From Phytophthora colocasiae (taxonomy: Eukaryota > Oomycota > Peronosporomycetes > Peronosporales > Peronosporaceae): 64,000 nt of DNA. Positions 28,659-39,081 of the stretch are shown here, piece after piece. Made by a program: the position numbers and the translations under genes. The notes below the pieces were generated by a model that saw only the letters and a list, made by a program, of their open reading frames with translations, was not told the DNA's origin and did not search any database. The DNA is taken from the NCBI GenBank assembly GCA_018806915.1, contig JAGKQI010000031.1:1302001-1366000 (forward strand). Reading direction: 5' to 3'. Position 1 is the first letter of the stretch. The number at the start of each line of letters is the position of its first letter.

Positions 28659-29692
28659 ATGACGAAGGATCAGCATGTGAATAACGAGAAAGTGACTCTA
28701 CAGGAGAACGACAATGTAGAGCATGTGACGGCTGTATCAACGGTGATTCCCCGTGTCCCGCAGCCGATTTTCTCGATCGTCAACCCGCCGCTAATCAACG
28801 ACATCTCTCGCGAGTCGTTGCTTGAGTGGTTGAGACTTCGGAAGGAGTATATTGCTGTTACTGAGGCGCGATGCCGGACAGCTAACGAGGATGTAAAGTC
28901 CGTGCTACGCACAGTACGAGACTCTTTCAACGAGGACTTGCTTGAGACCATGTGCGAGACTCGTTGGGACATAGACATCGGAGACGTGACCGATGAGTTC
29001 CTAATGGAAAGATCAAGGACATCACCTCCAGCTTTATGAACAAGGAGCTGCCAGATATGGATGATCTGTTTGGTTGTGAACTGAGGTTCGATGACTCCAC
29101 TCCCGATGTGGAAGCGAGAGTGACAGCCTACTTCCATCTTGCCAACGAGATTATAAAGCGGAATGGTGTGACTTCTCTTTTTTCTGGTGACGATGGAATC
29201 AAGCGCAAGTGTAAGGTGCTATTGAAGTTCCTACCTGGGCCCCTGTCGAAAAGAGTGGCAAATGAGTTGGAGTACCGCAGTGGCGATGCCAAGGCGAGTG
29301 TACGGAGCTTGTACAAGGTGGTGAGCCATTTAGCATTAGAACTGGAGAAGGAGAACAAGGCCATGATGCAGATTAAGACAAAGATGACCAAGAATGCAAA
29401 GCCTTTCAGCACCCGAGGTACCATGAAGATTACCAACGACAAGAAAATGGCAATCATGACTAGTAGTGTACCGAAGGCAAAGCTGAGAGCGGTGATCGGA
29501 TCTAAGCAAGGCGAGCAGCGCCAAGCCACAGGGGCCCCGCCGCCCAAACAGTGTTTTCATTGTAAAGGAGAACATGGATTTATCGACTGTCCGACGGCAA
29601 CGGAAGCGGACAAAGAAGCAATTCGGGCAAAGCGTCGAGCAGATTTCAAAGCGCGTCGGCAAGCAAAAGTCCAACAAGGAAAACGCAACTAA
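28659..29692 (+). pseudogene. Gypsy-2 Gag with one frameshift
   Basis: Gag starts at ATG 28659 (MTKDQHVNNEK). Near 29009 (ATGGAAAGATC) the frame is lost and continues one phase over as IKDITSSFMNKELPDMDDLF. The C-terminal half ends with a zinc knuckle, CFHCKGEHGFIDC, and a basic tail. A one-base loss explains the shift. The tail overlaps the Pol frame by 119 bases in a different phase. Confidence 0.8.
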
Positions 29693-32600
29693 GTTCTGCC
29701 GCATTCGTGAATGCTTGCCTCCTGAAGGCGGTACAGTACTGCTTGAAGGAGTGTGTAGCGTCCCGTTCTGTGCGGATAGTGGAGCTACCAGGACCAGTAT
29801 GAGTGAGCGTATTTTCCAGAGGTTGCGGGCGGAATGTCCAAGTGTCGATTGTGTGGAATTAGATGAACCCATCTCGTGCATCACGGTTGGAGGTAATGTC
29901 GAGGTGACTCGAGCGGTAAATGTTCATGTGACGTTGCGAACTGCAGCGGGACCAGTGTCCATCAGTTCACCTGTACAGTGCTTGATTGTACCTGGAGAAA
30001 TGGAGGAATTTCTTTTGGGCAAAGAGATCTTGACCTCTCTTGGTATCGATGTGGATAGAGAACTGGAAATGCTAGCGTCGCAAGGCCAGTTAGATGAACC
30101 GGATGAATTTGATGAACCTGTAGTGAGCTCAGCAGCGGAACTGAGCGAAGAAGTGGAGAAACTAGTGCGGGAAATGGTAGAAAAGGCTGCCAAGAAAGGA
30201 TTTCCGAAGGAGTATCTGGATGAACTTTTAAGGGTTTCTCTTCGTTTCGACCTGTGGAGGGAGAAGTTGGGTAATGACCCCCCTGCTAAAGTACCGCCTA
30301 TGAAGATTCGTTTGAAGAAAGATGCCAAGCCCTATAAGTGCAAGGCAAGGAAGTACCCGCCTGAGGTCAGGATGTTCATGGAGGATTTCAACGCCAAACT
30401 GGAAAAGCTAGGCTGGATTTACGAAAACCCCAGCAGCAGATGGGCCTGTCCTGCATTGCCTATAAGAAAAGGAGGATCGAACGACTACCGACAAACGGCA
30501 GATTACAAACCACTGAATGTCCAAGTCGAAGGTATTGCCGGTGTGATGCCAAACCCGCAAGTTGACCTGGAGATAGTGCGTGACTGTATGTTCTTTGGAT
30601 TGTTCGATTTCATAAAGGGTTACTGGCAGATAGCAGTTGATGAAACTTGTCAAGAGTTGCTGTCGTACATGACTCACCGCAAAATCTACACACCAAGGCG
30701 AGTTCCCCAAGGGTGTTGCGATGCAGCATTATTCTTTCAAGCCACAGTTGAGAAGTGCCTACAAGAGTTGATGTACCAACATCTTTTGGTATGGATAGAT
30801 GATCTTCTTCTCTTCGCAAAAGACGTGGAGACTTACTTGGAAAAGATGGAGCGGCTGTTTGAGCTACTCGACTACTTCGGTTTCAAATTGAGCGTGACGA
30901 AGTCAAGCCTGTACGAACCGCAAGTCAAATGGTGTGGTAAGATCATCACGGGCAACGGAGTCAGCCACGATCCAGAGCGAATCAAGGCGTTATCAGCACT
31001 TCCTTACCCTACCAATGCAGCTGAACTTCAACAGTTCCTCTGTGCAGCAAACTGGATGAGAGAGAGCGTGATCGATTTTGCTCGGACTGCTCAACCGCTG
31101 CAAGAGCGGCTTGATCTGGCTTTGGCAACTGCATCTCGAAGAACGAAACGTGTTGCAGCAGGAATAGGACTGGAGCTGGAGAAGGTTGAACGGGCAGCAT
31201 TTGACCAACTAAAAAGGAAATTGGAGAATTCTGCCAGCTTAGCGTTCCCACAACCGGACTCCGTCATGTGCCTGGTGACCGATGCTTCTGACGTCGGCTA
31301 TGGAATCATTGTCACACAAGTAAAACACTGGCAAGTGGGAAAACCTGTTGAGGAACAGCAGCACGAACTACTTGTCTGTGTGAGCGGCACGTTCACTGGA
31401 TCGAAACGCAATTGGAGTGTTATCGAAAAGGAGGCGTACCCCATAATTTGTGCCTGTGACCAGCTCAGCCACCTACTGCTTCGGCCACAAGGCTTCAGAT
31501 TGTTTTGCGATCACCGCAATTTAATCTACGTCTTTGCGCCTGGGAAAGAAGTCAAGAAGCATGTTAGGGGGAAGTTACTACGCTGGGCAGTGAAACTTAT
31601 GGAGTACCGATACCACATCGAGCACATTGAAGGAGAAAACAACGTCTGGGCGGACATGGTGTCTCGGTGGGCAGGGAACCACCAAGAGCAGGTGGCCCTG
31701 CGAGCAATGGTACTACGAAAGCGAGATCGTCAGGAGGAAGAGAGGACCCAACACCTTCGGAGCAAGCGACGGCGAGGGGAGGAAGAGAGGACCCCTAAGA
31801 CCCGATTAGTGCGAAGTGACGGGGAGGCAGATAGGACCCCAGCAACACGACGCAAGCGCAAAAAACTCAGAACGAAGTGTGATGAACAGCAAGAGGCTGC
31901 TAGTACGGCAGCAATTCGGCCGTTCAATGACCCTAGCTTTTCGTGGCCAACTTTGCAGGATATTGTTCGAGCGCAAGAACAATTTAAAACCACATTACCC
32001 AGCAACTTCCTCACCACGCTCGGCGGGCGTGAGGGCTGGTACCACAAAGGCAAATTGTGGATTCCAACAAAAGATACAACTCTACTGCAACGACTAATGA
32101 TCGTGGCGCACTGTGGTGCACAAGGACACCGTGGGCGAGCTGCCATGATGGAACAGCTGAGTAGACACTTCTATGTGGACCATTTACGAGGACACGTAGA
32201 TAAATTTCTAGAGGCCTGCCTACTCTGTCATCACGTGAAAGGCGGAAAGGTGGTACAGCGACCATGGAGTGAAACGTTCCGCTGCTACGAGCGCAATGGT
32301 GCATTACACTGGGACTTCCTTACAGTGGGTGATTCATTCGGAGAAGACAAATACCTGCTCATACTGAAAGACGAAGCTACACACTACTGCGAACTTGTGC
32401 CCTGTGCTACACCTACTAGTGGAGTGGCTGTAGCATCCATTTTAGACTGGCACAGTCGGTTTGGCATCCCTCCAATCTGGATCAGCGACCAAGGCAGCCA
32501 CTTCAAGAACGAGGTGGCGGCCGAGATTTGCAAGAGGCTGAAGTCAGAACAGCATTTCACGGTAGCTTATAGTCCGTGGATCAATGGCAGTATCGAGCGA

Positions 32601-33430
32601 CTAAATCGTGACGTGATCCAAGTATTACGTGCAATGTGTCTGGAGTATGGAAAGGACATCCGAGAGTGGACAATGTTCGTCCCTTTGCTTAGGGCCAGTA
32701 TTAACCACACTCCCCTGCCATCTCTCGCCAACAAAGCACCGGTGGAATTGTTTTGTGCGTTGCCACTACCGAGTCCCCTCGACTTTTGTGTCGACATGGA
32801 GCAGAGAAAGATACTGGAAATGACTAAGCAGCCAGAGCTGATAGAAGAAAAGCTTCGCGATCTGCAAGCGAGCGTCTACCAGATGCACAAAGAAGTGGCT
32901 GAAGCCCGCGACCAGCAAACGGAACGTAACAAAAACGGAAGAAGGGTGCAAAGAAAGTCAATTTCAGCGTAGGTGATTTCGTGCTGCGGTCACGAGTTGA
33001 CCAGAAACACCAAGACAAGCTTCTGGTCACTTGGATCGGGCCCTATCAGATTGTCAGAGCGGACGTGCACTCATTCGTGGTCCGACACCTCATCACGGGT
33101 GCAGAGACGGACGTACATGCGTCTAGGCTAAAGTATTACGCTGACAAGAGCTACCAAGTGACGGAAGAAGTTCTGGAGCACGTGGCCTCTCAGGGTATCG
33201 TGCTGGCGGTAGACGAGTTGAAGGAACACAGGTGGTGCACGGCTAAGAAGGGCTACGAGATCCTGGTGTCCTGGAAAGGACTAGAGCCAATTGAGGACTC
33301 GTGGGAACCTCTGCAGTCCCTAGGGAAGGATATCCCTGTACTGGTGCGTGCGTATGCAGAGCGTGTCCGAGACACGGGACTCTTGAAACATATAGCACGA
33401 GGAACAAGATTTGCAACCCCTTCAAGTTGA
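29574..33430 (+). pseudogene. Gypsy-2 Pol with C-terminal chromodomain, one frameshift
   Basis: Pol is open from 29574 to 32972 and, after a one-base shift near 32940, from about 32945 to 33430. Domains in order are aspartic protease (PFCADSGATRTSM), reverse transcriptase with an unusual WIDDLLLF catalytic box, RNase H (LVTDASDVGYG, FCDHRNLIYVF), integrase (HWDFLTVGD, WISDQGSHFKN, NGSIERLNRD) and a chromodomain (YEILVSWKGLEPIEDSWEPL). Chromodomains of this class bind histone marks and guide insertion. The Pol ATG lies inside the Gag tail, in the +1 phase. The frameshift would separate the chromodomain from integrase. Confidence 0.88.
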
Positions 33431-33558
33431 AGTAGCAGAATGAAGGTCAAGAATGATGGTAAAGGTAAGTGTTACATTCGTGTAACATTCGGACAACATT
33501 CGTGCTACATCACGAGGAGAGAGTCAAACATTGGAGTGTCCAAGGCTTGACGGGGCGG

Positions 33559-33808
33559 TGTAGTGGCTGGTTGAATCTAAGCCTTGCCCACTGCACTGGG
33601 CGGCACAGATGGTGAGGCCGAGTTGCCGCACAGACTGTGAAGCCGAGCTGGCATAGACGTCAGAGGACGAGTAGATCGAAGCTGTAGCAAGCATAACATT
33701 GAGTTTAGTCAGATTACAATCTACCTTAGAGCGAGCAAGCAATAGACCAAGGTTAACAGGAAGCGCCAGCTTCCCTCGCGTGTGTTCGTGTTATCGAGAC
33801 CCACTACA
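33559..33808 (+). repeat. Gypsy-2 3' LTR
   Basis: Partner of 28365-28614, followed directly by the CGCGG duplication and the rest of GH17-C. Confidence 0.95.
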
Positions 33809-34634
33809 CGCGGTTGAAGCAGTTTACGTCGGTAATGAATGTCTTAAGAATGGAGATTTCGGGACGTTCACGGCGGATGAACTGGTGACGTATATCAACA
33901 AGGTCAAGGCGTGCGTCGGTAACACTCCGGTCGGTTCGGTTCAACGAATCAACGAATGGCTCGATGCGGACGGAGCTGCAACTTTGGAAGGCGCGTCGGA
34001 TGTGATTGGCGTCAATATCTACCCGTTCTTCACTGTGAGTGATCAGACTCCAGTGGAGAAACTGGAGGCTCAATGGACGCAGATGACAGACAAGTACGAT
34101 TCGAGTAAACTACATGTGACGGAGACGGGATGGCCTTCAGGCGGTAGTGCGTATCAAGGCAATTCCCCGTCAACCGATACGATGCAGCAGTATCTGAACG
34201 ACTACGTCACGTGGTCCAAGAGTGTGGGGCAATCGTACTGGTTCATGATGTACGACACAACCGTGAGCTATTCAGGTGCTGACTACGAACTGCATTTCGG
34301 TCTCTTCACTTCGGACGGAACGGAAAAGGTCACGATTCCTAGCGGTGATGGAGCTACTACTCAACAGACGAATTCTACCTCATCCGGTTCTACCGACAGC
34401 TCAACTGAAATCCCAGTTACTGCTGTTCCTGTTGCAACGGAGAGTACTACCACTGAAACCCCAGTAACTTCAGCTCCGATTACAATGGAGATACCTACGG
34501 CAGCTCCAGTAGTGACTGAAGTTCCAACTGTTGCCCCTACCAACACGAAAACTCATTCTTCAGAGGGATCCACCGAGTCGGAGGCTACCCCAGTATCAAC
34601 CACAGCCGGCAAATGCGAGAGATCTTCCAAGTAG

Positions 34635-34834
34635 ATCATAGATATAGATCTATTGTACATGTAGTTTCTTTAAACAAAAATGCAAGCTTTTTGTTCATTG
34701 CCAACCTGTTTTTCATTGATCAAGCCGTCTACAAACCAGGACGAGAAGGAGTTCCCAATGACTCCCTTACATGTAAACAAGTTGAAAGGCACTCGCCTAG
34801 AGCTAATCGGTAAGAAATCACTATGACTTTCGCC
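34635..34834. other. Convergent spacer between GH17-C and GH17-D
   Basis: These 200 bases lie between two 3' ends and probably hold both polyadenylation regions. No gene is seen. Confidence 0.6.
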
Positions 34835-36100
34835 CTACAGCTTCTTGGTCGCACCTTCAATAGAAGAACAGTCGACGAATTTTGAGGACTGACTAGTGGT
34901 CACGAGCTTGCAGAACCGGCAAATCTCATCGAGACACCCCACACCACCGGAAGCACAGCTAGCGTCCGTGACGATCTTGAGTCCAATGGACGAATCTCCA
35001 GATGAAACAGTCTGACTACAGGTCCCCGAGAAAGGAGTGACAGTTCCAACAGCTTCGTTGGCGGTCGAGTCCTGGAACGTGTACACCGGAGTACCAGTAG
35101 CCGAGGTGCTGTTTTTCGTGTCCGTCTTCACTGCAGCAGGAGGATCGCTCGATACGTGTTGCTTCCGCGACGTATCCGTTGTTTTGGTGTCATTCTGCTT
35201 CTGTGACGTGTCTGTCGAATTCTGCTTTTGTGCTGTAGATCCATCGCCGCTTGGAACGGTGATCTTCTGCGTACCGTCCGACGTGAACACGCCAAAATGC
35301 TTCTCGTACTCAGCACCAGTGTAGCTCACGGTCGTGTCGTACATCATAAACCAGTAGCTTTGCGGGACGTTCTTGGACCACGTTACCCAGTCATCCAGGT
35401 ACTGCTGCATCCCGTCCTTGGACGGGGCGTTCGCGCCATAATTTTCACCTTCCGACGGCCAACCCGTTTCCGTCACGTGCATCTTATCGGCGTCGTATTT
35501 GACGGCCATTTGTTCCCATTGCGTCTGCAGTTTCTCCACTGCCGTCTGCGGTCCATTCGTGAAGAACGGGTAAATGTTGACACCGATGACATCGCACGCA
35601 GCCGAAAGTGTCGCCGCTCCGTCGGACGAAAGCCATTCGTTAATACGTTGCACAGACCCGACCGGTGTATCGCCGACGCACGCCTTCACCCGCTTAATGT
35701 ATCCGACGAGTTCCTCCGCCGTGACTGTACCAAAGTCTTTGTTCTTGAGGCATTCGTTGCCGACGTACACGGCTTCAACCGCGCTCGGGTTCGCCCCATG
35801 ACCGTCGCACACGGCTTGAATCTCTGCATCAATTAGCGCCGGGTCTGTCAGTTGCACGCCTACAGCCACTTTAATCCCTGCTGCTGCAGCTGAATTGATG
35901 ACATTGACGCCACTGAAAAGGGCCTGGAACGTGCGAATACTGGAAAAGTATTGACCGACTTGGGTCAGGTCTTTTCCAACGACATCGGCATTGACACTCG
36001 CGTGGTGCCATGGAGCGTAGCAGATTCCTGTTGGGAGTGGAGCAGATTCCACGACGCTAAGAGCGATTGCCGCTACAAAAGCGCCGAATCGCCAAACCAT
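34835..36100 (-). CDS. Secreted GH17 endo-beta-1,3-glucanase (GH17-D)
   Basis: The protein has 421 residues. A signal peptide of about 20 residues (through VVESA) is followed by [12 protein letters not shown]. The acid/base Glu is in [10 protein letters not shown] and the nucleophile in [10 protein letters not shown]. Its closest relative here is GH17-C (both have VGNECLKN and QFQ/ALF..VNVI). The tail differs from A and B. After a short Lys/Thr/Ser linker with [12 protein letters not shown] repeats it has a Cys-rich module of about 70 residues ([33 protein letters not shown]). Such a module may form a disulphide-bonded binding domain, but I cannot name it. It is transcribed against GH17-C. 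Confidence 0.92.
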   Translation of the reverse strand: MVWRFGAFVAAIALSVVESAPLPTGICYAPWHHASVNADVVGKDLTQVGQYFSSIRTFQALFSGVNVINSAAAAGIKVAVGVQLTDPALIDAEIQAVCDGHGANPSAVEAVYVGNECLKNKDFGTVTAEELVGYIKRVKACVGDTPVGSVQRINEWLSSDGAATLSAACDVIGVNIYPFFTNGPQTAVEKLQTQWEQMAVKYDADKMHVTETGWPSEGENYGANAPSKDGMQQYLDDWVTWSKNVPQSYWFMMYDTTVSYTGAEYEKHFGVFTSDGTQKITVPSGDGSTAQKQNSTDTSQKQNDTKTTDTSRKQHVSSDPPAAVKTDTKNSTSATGTPVYTFQDSTANEAVGTVTPFSGTCSQTVSSGDSSIGLKIVTDASCASGGVGCLDEICRFCKLVTTSQSSKFVDCSSIEGATKKL

Positions 36101-36614
36101 TGTGTAACTTAGACTTTAGTTCGGAAAATGCTGTCTGTCGAGTGGTGCGTTCCGTGTCTCCGTTTGGGCGAAGGGAGCCAGAGTTTTGTAAGGCGGAACA
36201 TCGAGGGACAGTATGGAGGAAAGTATGTGAAGAGATTAGCGAGTGACATCGAGCAGATCCCAAGCTGACAGATGCCAAAAGCATGCGTGCTTTGACTTGG
36301 AGGACACAACATATCGACGTTCGATTCGAACGTCGATAGCGAGGTGACATAAGAGGGAAGTTCCACAGGAAATCCAACGAAATCGGAGTGTTGTGTGGCG
36401 AAAACTCGGTGGAGTCGATCGACTAGTTGCAACTTGCAAGAAGTTCGACATTGAGGCGACAAACATCATTCGATGAAACAGAGTTCTTACGAAGAAAACT
36501 TGAATCAACCAACGTGTGACTGGTTCAACTTTTTAAAGAATCTCTAATATCCCACATTGACATGCATTTTCATATTTCGTTTTCATATTATATCCGCTGT
36601 TATACTTTGGTACT
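36101..36614. other. Intergenic DNA between GH17-D and the cyclase cluster
   Basis: No gene is supported. It contains the GH17-D promoter (minus strand) and a long perfect palindrome at 36312-36338. Confidence 0.6.
36312..36338. promoter_or_regulatory. 27-bp palindrome upstream of GH17-D
   Basis: Two 13-bp perfect arms (TATCGACGTTCGA and its complement) flank one central T. It lies 212 bp upstream of the GH17-D ATG. It could be a dimeric transcription-factor site or a transposon scar; function is unknown. Confidence 0.4.
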
Positions 36615-38552
36615 TTACATGCTGCTAGTGCGCGTGTAGCTCACTCCATGCTCAATTTCATCCAGATCGTCTGGACCTCCTCCTAGAAGAGTGTGGGAAG
36701 ACGCATGACGACTCAACGCCCCTTGTTCCAATTGACGACGACGTTCTCTCCACGCGTACAAGTTTCTTCTCCTTTCAGCTGCCTCAACGCTCAAACCAGG
36801 AGGTGTATTGTCGTTAAGCGATTGTCCACTGCCGTACGGATGCAAGACCACTCGCTTCTTCAGTGTCGTAGTGAATTTCTTCCTACGTTTAGTCAATTCG
36901 ATCGGAATCACTTGAAACACCTCCACCATCGCGTTAATCATCGGAACTGTGTACTCTCCAACTCGGTCCACCGAACAAGGGATTGCCACCAGATCCGCGT
37001 ACATGAACAACCAATCTGCGATTCTTCTTGTCACTAAAATCTGTCCACCATCGCCTAAATCACCAATTTCATTGGCAATCACTTCCGACGCACCAGTGTA
37101 CGTCATTTTCCCAGTCATCGCATGAACATCCAGCACTAATGGTCCGTCCGAATCGACTGCATCGTGAATTCCCATGCGAACACGCAAGCCACAGAAAATT
37201 AACCGAGGACCTGAACGCTGTCTTTTTGTTGCAGGCAATAACCCGTGCAACTCCTTAGGCCACGGAGCATCAAGAAGCTGCATTTGCACGTCTAAACAGT
37301 ACTCGATCGCCTCACGAACTGTATGAAAAGCTAATTGGAAAGCGTCGCCTGCTGTAGTGATTTCATATCCGCGATATTTCATGAGTAAAGATCGTAAAAT
37401 ATTGTCGTGGATTTCCGTCGCTCGCTGCATGATCAATCCGTCCCCCACACCCCATAAAGCACTGGATTGTTGAATATCTGTGAATACGAAGACGGGATTT
37501 ACCAGTGGAGGCTCAACAGACTCAACCAGAACTTGATCATCACTGGGTGAAAGTAATTCACCAGGCTGCATCAATCTCGCTTCAACTTGAGCTTCCAGGT
37601 CGTCCGGTAAACAGCAACGGCAAAAGTCGAGTATGCACGCTTGGCTGCACATGGTCGTAATTGCGAGTGCTAAACCGGAAATACAGTAAATAATAGCGCT
37701 GATGCTGATAAAATCCATAAGTTTGTACTGATCATTCGGCATGGCGTACAAAATAACAGAAGCGAGTTGGAACTGCAACGTGAAAATGGCGTAGATAAAC
37801 CTGCAACAAATTGTCATAAAAAATTGTCTCAGTTAAACACAAAAAGAAGAATTTTTTTTTCGGCCGTACATGATTCTTGACAATCGCTGGTAAATCGGAG
37901 AAGTGACAAATTGGCCCTGTACATTTTCGTATTTCCTGCCACCACATTTCAGTCTCACAATGTTAAACACCATGTAGAGGAAACTGGCAAATTGCACAAA
38001 GTACACGGCCAGTAGACATCGTTGTGTGTAGCTGGTATATCCTTTCCTCACGGCGGCCAAAGTTGTCTCCACTATCACGAAAATTGCAATGATGATCCAA
38101 ACTCTGTAGAAATACCACCGAATCCGTTCCTTTTCCTTCTCGGCACCTCGATCCATAGATCGTGTAGCAATTAACCCAAGTTCATAAGCCAATGGAAAAG
38201 TCCAAACTGCAACTGCAAATAATGCCGAGTCTCCAGCAACCAACAAAAAAGTGATTAACCCGTTATGTGAAACTTTAAAATGGAGAACGGAGAAGACCCC
38301 AAGTTTGCTGTAGCGATTGGCCAGCAGTTGCTCGCCCGCTTCTGTCGTCGTTTCCAAAGGGTTTATCAATCCCACGGTCAAATAAACCACTCGACTTAAA
38401 GTGAAAGCGAAATAACAGAGGAAAAAGATGAAAAAAAGCCAACGGACACTGGACACTTGCAAGTCCCAACTGCGGCGTAGACTGACGCTCGTTATCCCCG
38501 TGGCCACGCAGGATAAGCACAAGGTGACCATAGCTACAGACGTCCACACCAT
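36615..38552 (-). CDS. Membrane protein with class III cyclase domain (cyclase-1)
   Basis: Two exons, 37870-38552 and 36615-37800, are joined across a 69-bp intron (37801-37869; GT-AG on the minus strand, phase 2), giving a protein of about 620 residues. It starts MVWTSVAMV. Five hydrophobic segments lie in exon 1 and two more at the start of exon 2 (IYAIFTLQFQLASVILYA and ISAIIYCISGLALAITTM), so about seven spans. A class III nucleotidyl-cyclase homology domain follows: VFVFTDIQQSSALW and EITTAGDAFQLAF hold the two metal-binding Asp. In the segment YTGASEVIANEIGDLGDGG the canonical transition-state Asn and Arg are Val and Glu. It ends SYTRTSSM, like its neighbours. Cyclase activity is therefore uncertain. 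Confidence 0.88.
37801..37869 (-). other. Cyclase-1 intron
   Basis: A 69-bp GT-AG intron on the minus strand. Splicing joins Ile-Met to Phe-Ile-Tyr-Ala and matches the unbroken frame of paralogue cyclase-3. Confidence 0.85.
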
Positions 38553-39081
38553 TTCGGCGCAGGGGGAGGCTTAATGGAGAAATGCAGGCCGGCAAAGACG
38601 CTCAATGTTTCAGCGGTACTAATGTGCCAGGCGTGAGACTTTTTTTTGCCAAATGGAAAAGAACCCGTTCGAACTTTTCGCGACTTTCTTGTTTGGTCGG
38701 ATTGCTGCCTGATTGTTGCACTCGAGCTCAGGCCAGCGGCTTGCCACACTAGGGTTGCTTACGTTTAGGCACTTCCTTGGTCTGAAGCGCTGCGTCACGC
38801 AACCTTGCCGGTTTTGAAACAGCTGGCAGCCACTTGACCTTCTGATACAAAAGCCCTGTACAAAAGAAACGTTCAACTTCTTCTTGTTTGATGGAAAGTG
38901 ACGTTTTTCAATGCCCGATGAGTTTAAAAAAAAATGTTGGCGCGCAAACATTGTCACGTCCACGTATGCGACAGCTCTTCAACATTAGCCATGACGTTAG
39001 CAGCATTGGCATCAACGCAGTCAAGTTTGCTCTCCAAAAAACTTGGTTTAAGCTCTATTTCATAGTTGATTTTCGCTAGTT
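38553..39081. other. Intergenic DNA between cyclase-1 and cyclase-2
   Basis: These 529 bp hold the presumed promoter of cyclase-1 and the 3' end of cyclase-2. I see no gene. Confidence 0.6.

Larger units (their letters stand above)
28365..33808 (+). mobile_element. Chromodomain Gypsy retrotransposon in GH17-C (Gypsy-2)
   Basis: The element is 5444 bp, with apparently identical 250-bp LTRs (28365-28614 and 33559-33808) that begin TGTAGTGG and end CCACTACA. The 5-bp duplication is CGCGG (28360-28364 and 33809-33813). The polypurine tract GACGGGGCGG precedes the 3' LTR. A 10-bp palindrome AAGATATCTT sits immediately after the 5' LTR. Protease, RT, RNase H, integrase and a C-terminal chromodomain make it a chromovirus-type Gypsy. 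Identical LTRs imply a very recent insertion. Confidence 0.95.
28037..34634 (+). pseudogene. GH17 beta-1,3-glucanase gene split by Gypsy-2 (GH17-C)
   Basis: The coding parts are 28037-28364 and 33814-34634. The first gives a signal peptide (through GADAA), the barrel start [12 protein letters not shown], and residues up to AANPDAV. The second resumes with [10 protein letters not shown], which carries the acid/base Glu, and later [10 protein letters not shown] with the nucleophile. The tail is Thr/Pro/Val-rich ([15 protein letters not shown]) and ends KCERSSK. The break is a 5444-bp Gypsy inserted just before the catalytic motif. With the element and one CGCGG copy removed, the frame is continuous with no stop, so this was a working gene until the insertion. 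As it stands it can encode only a short secreted fragment. Confidence 0.93.
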
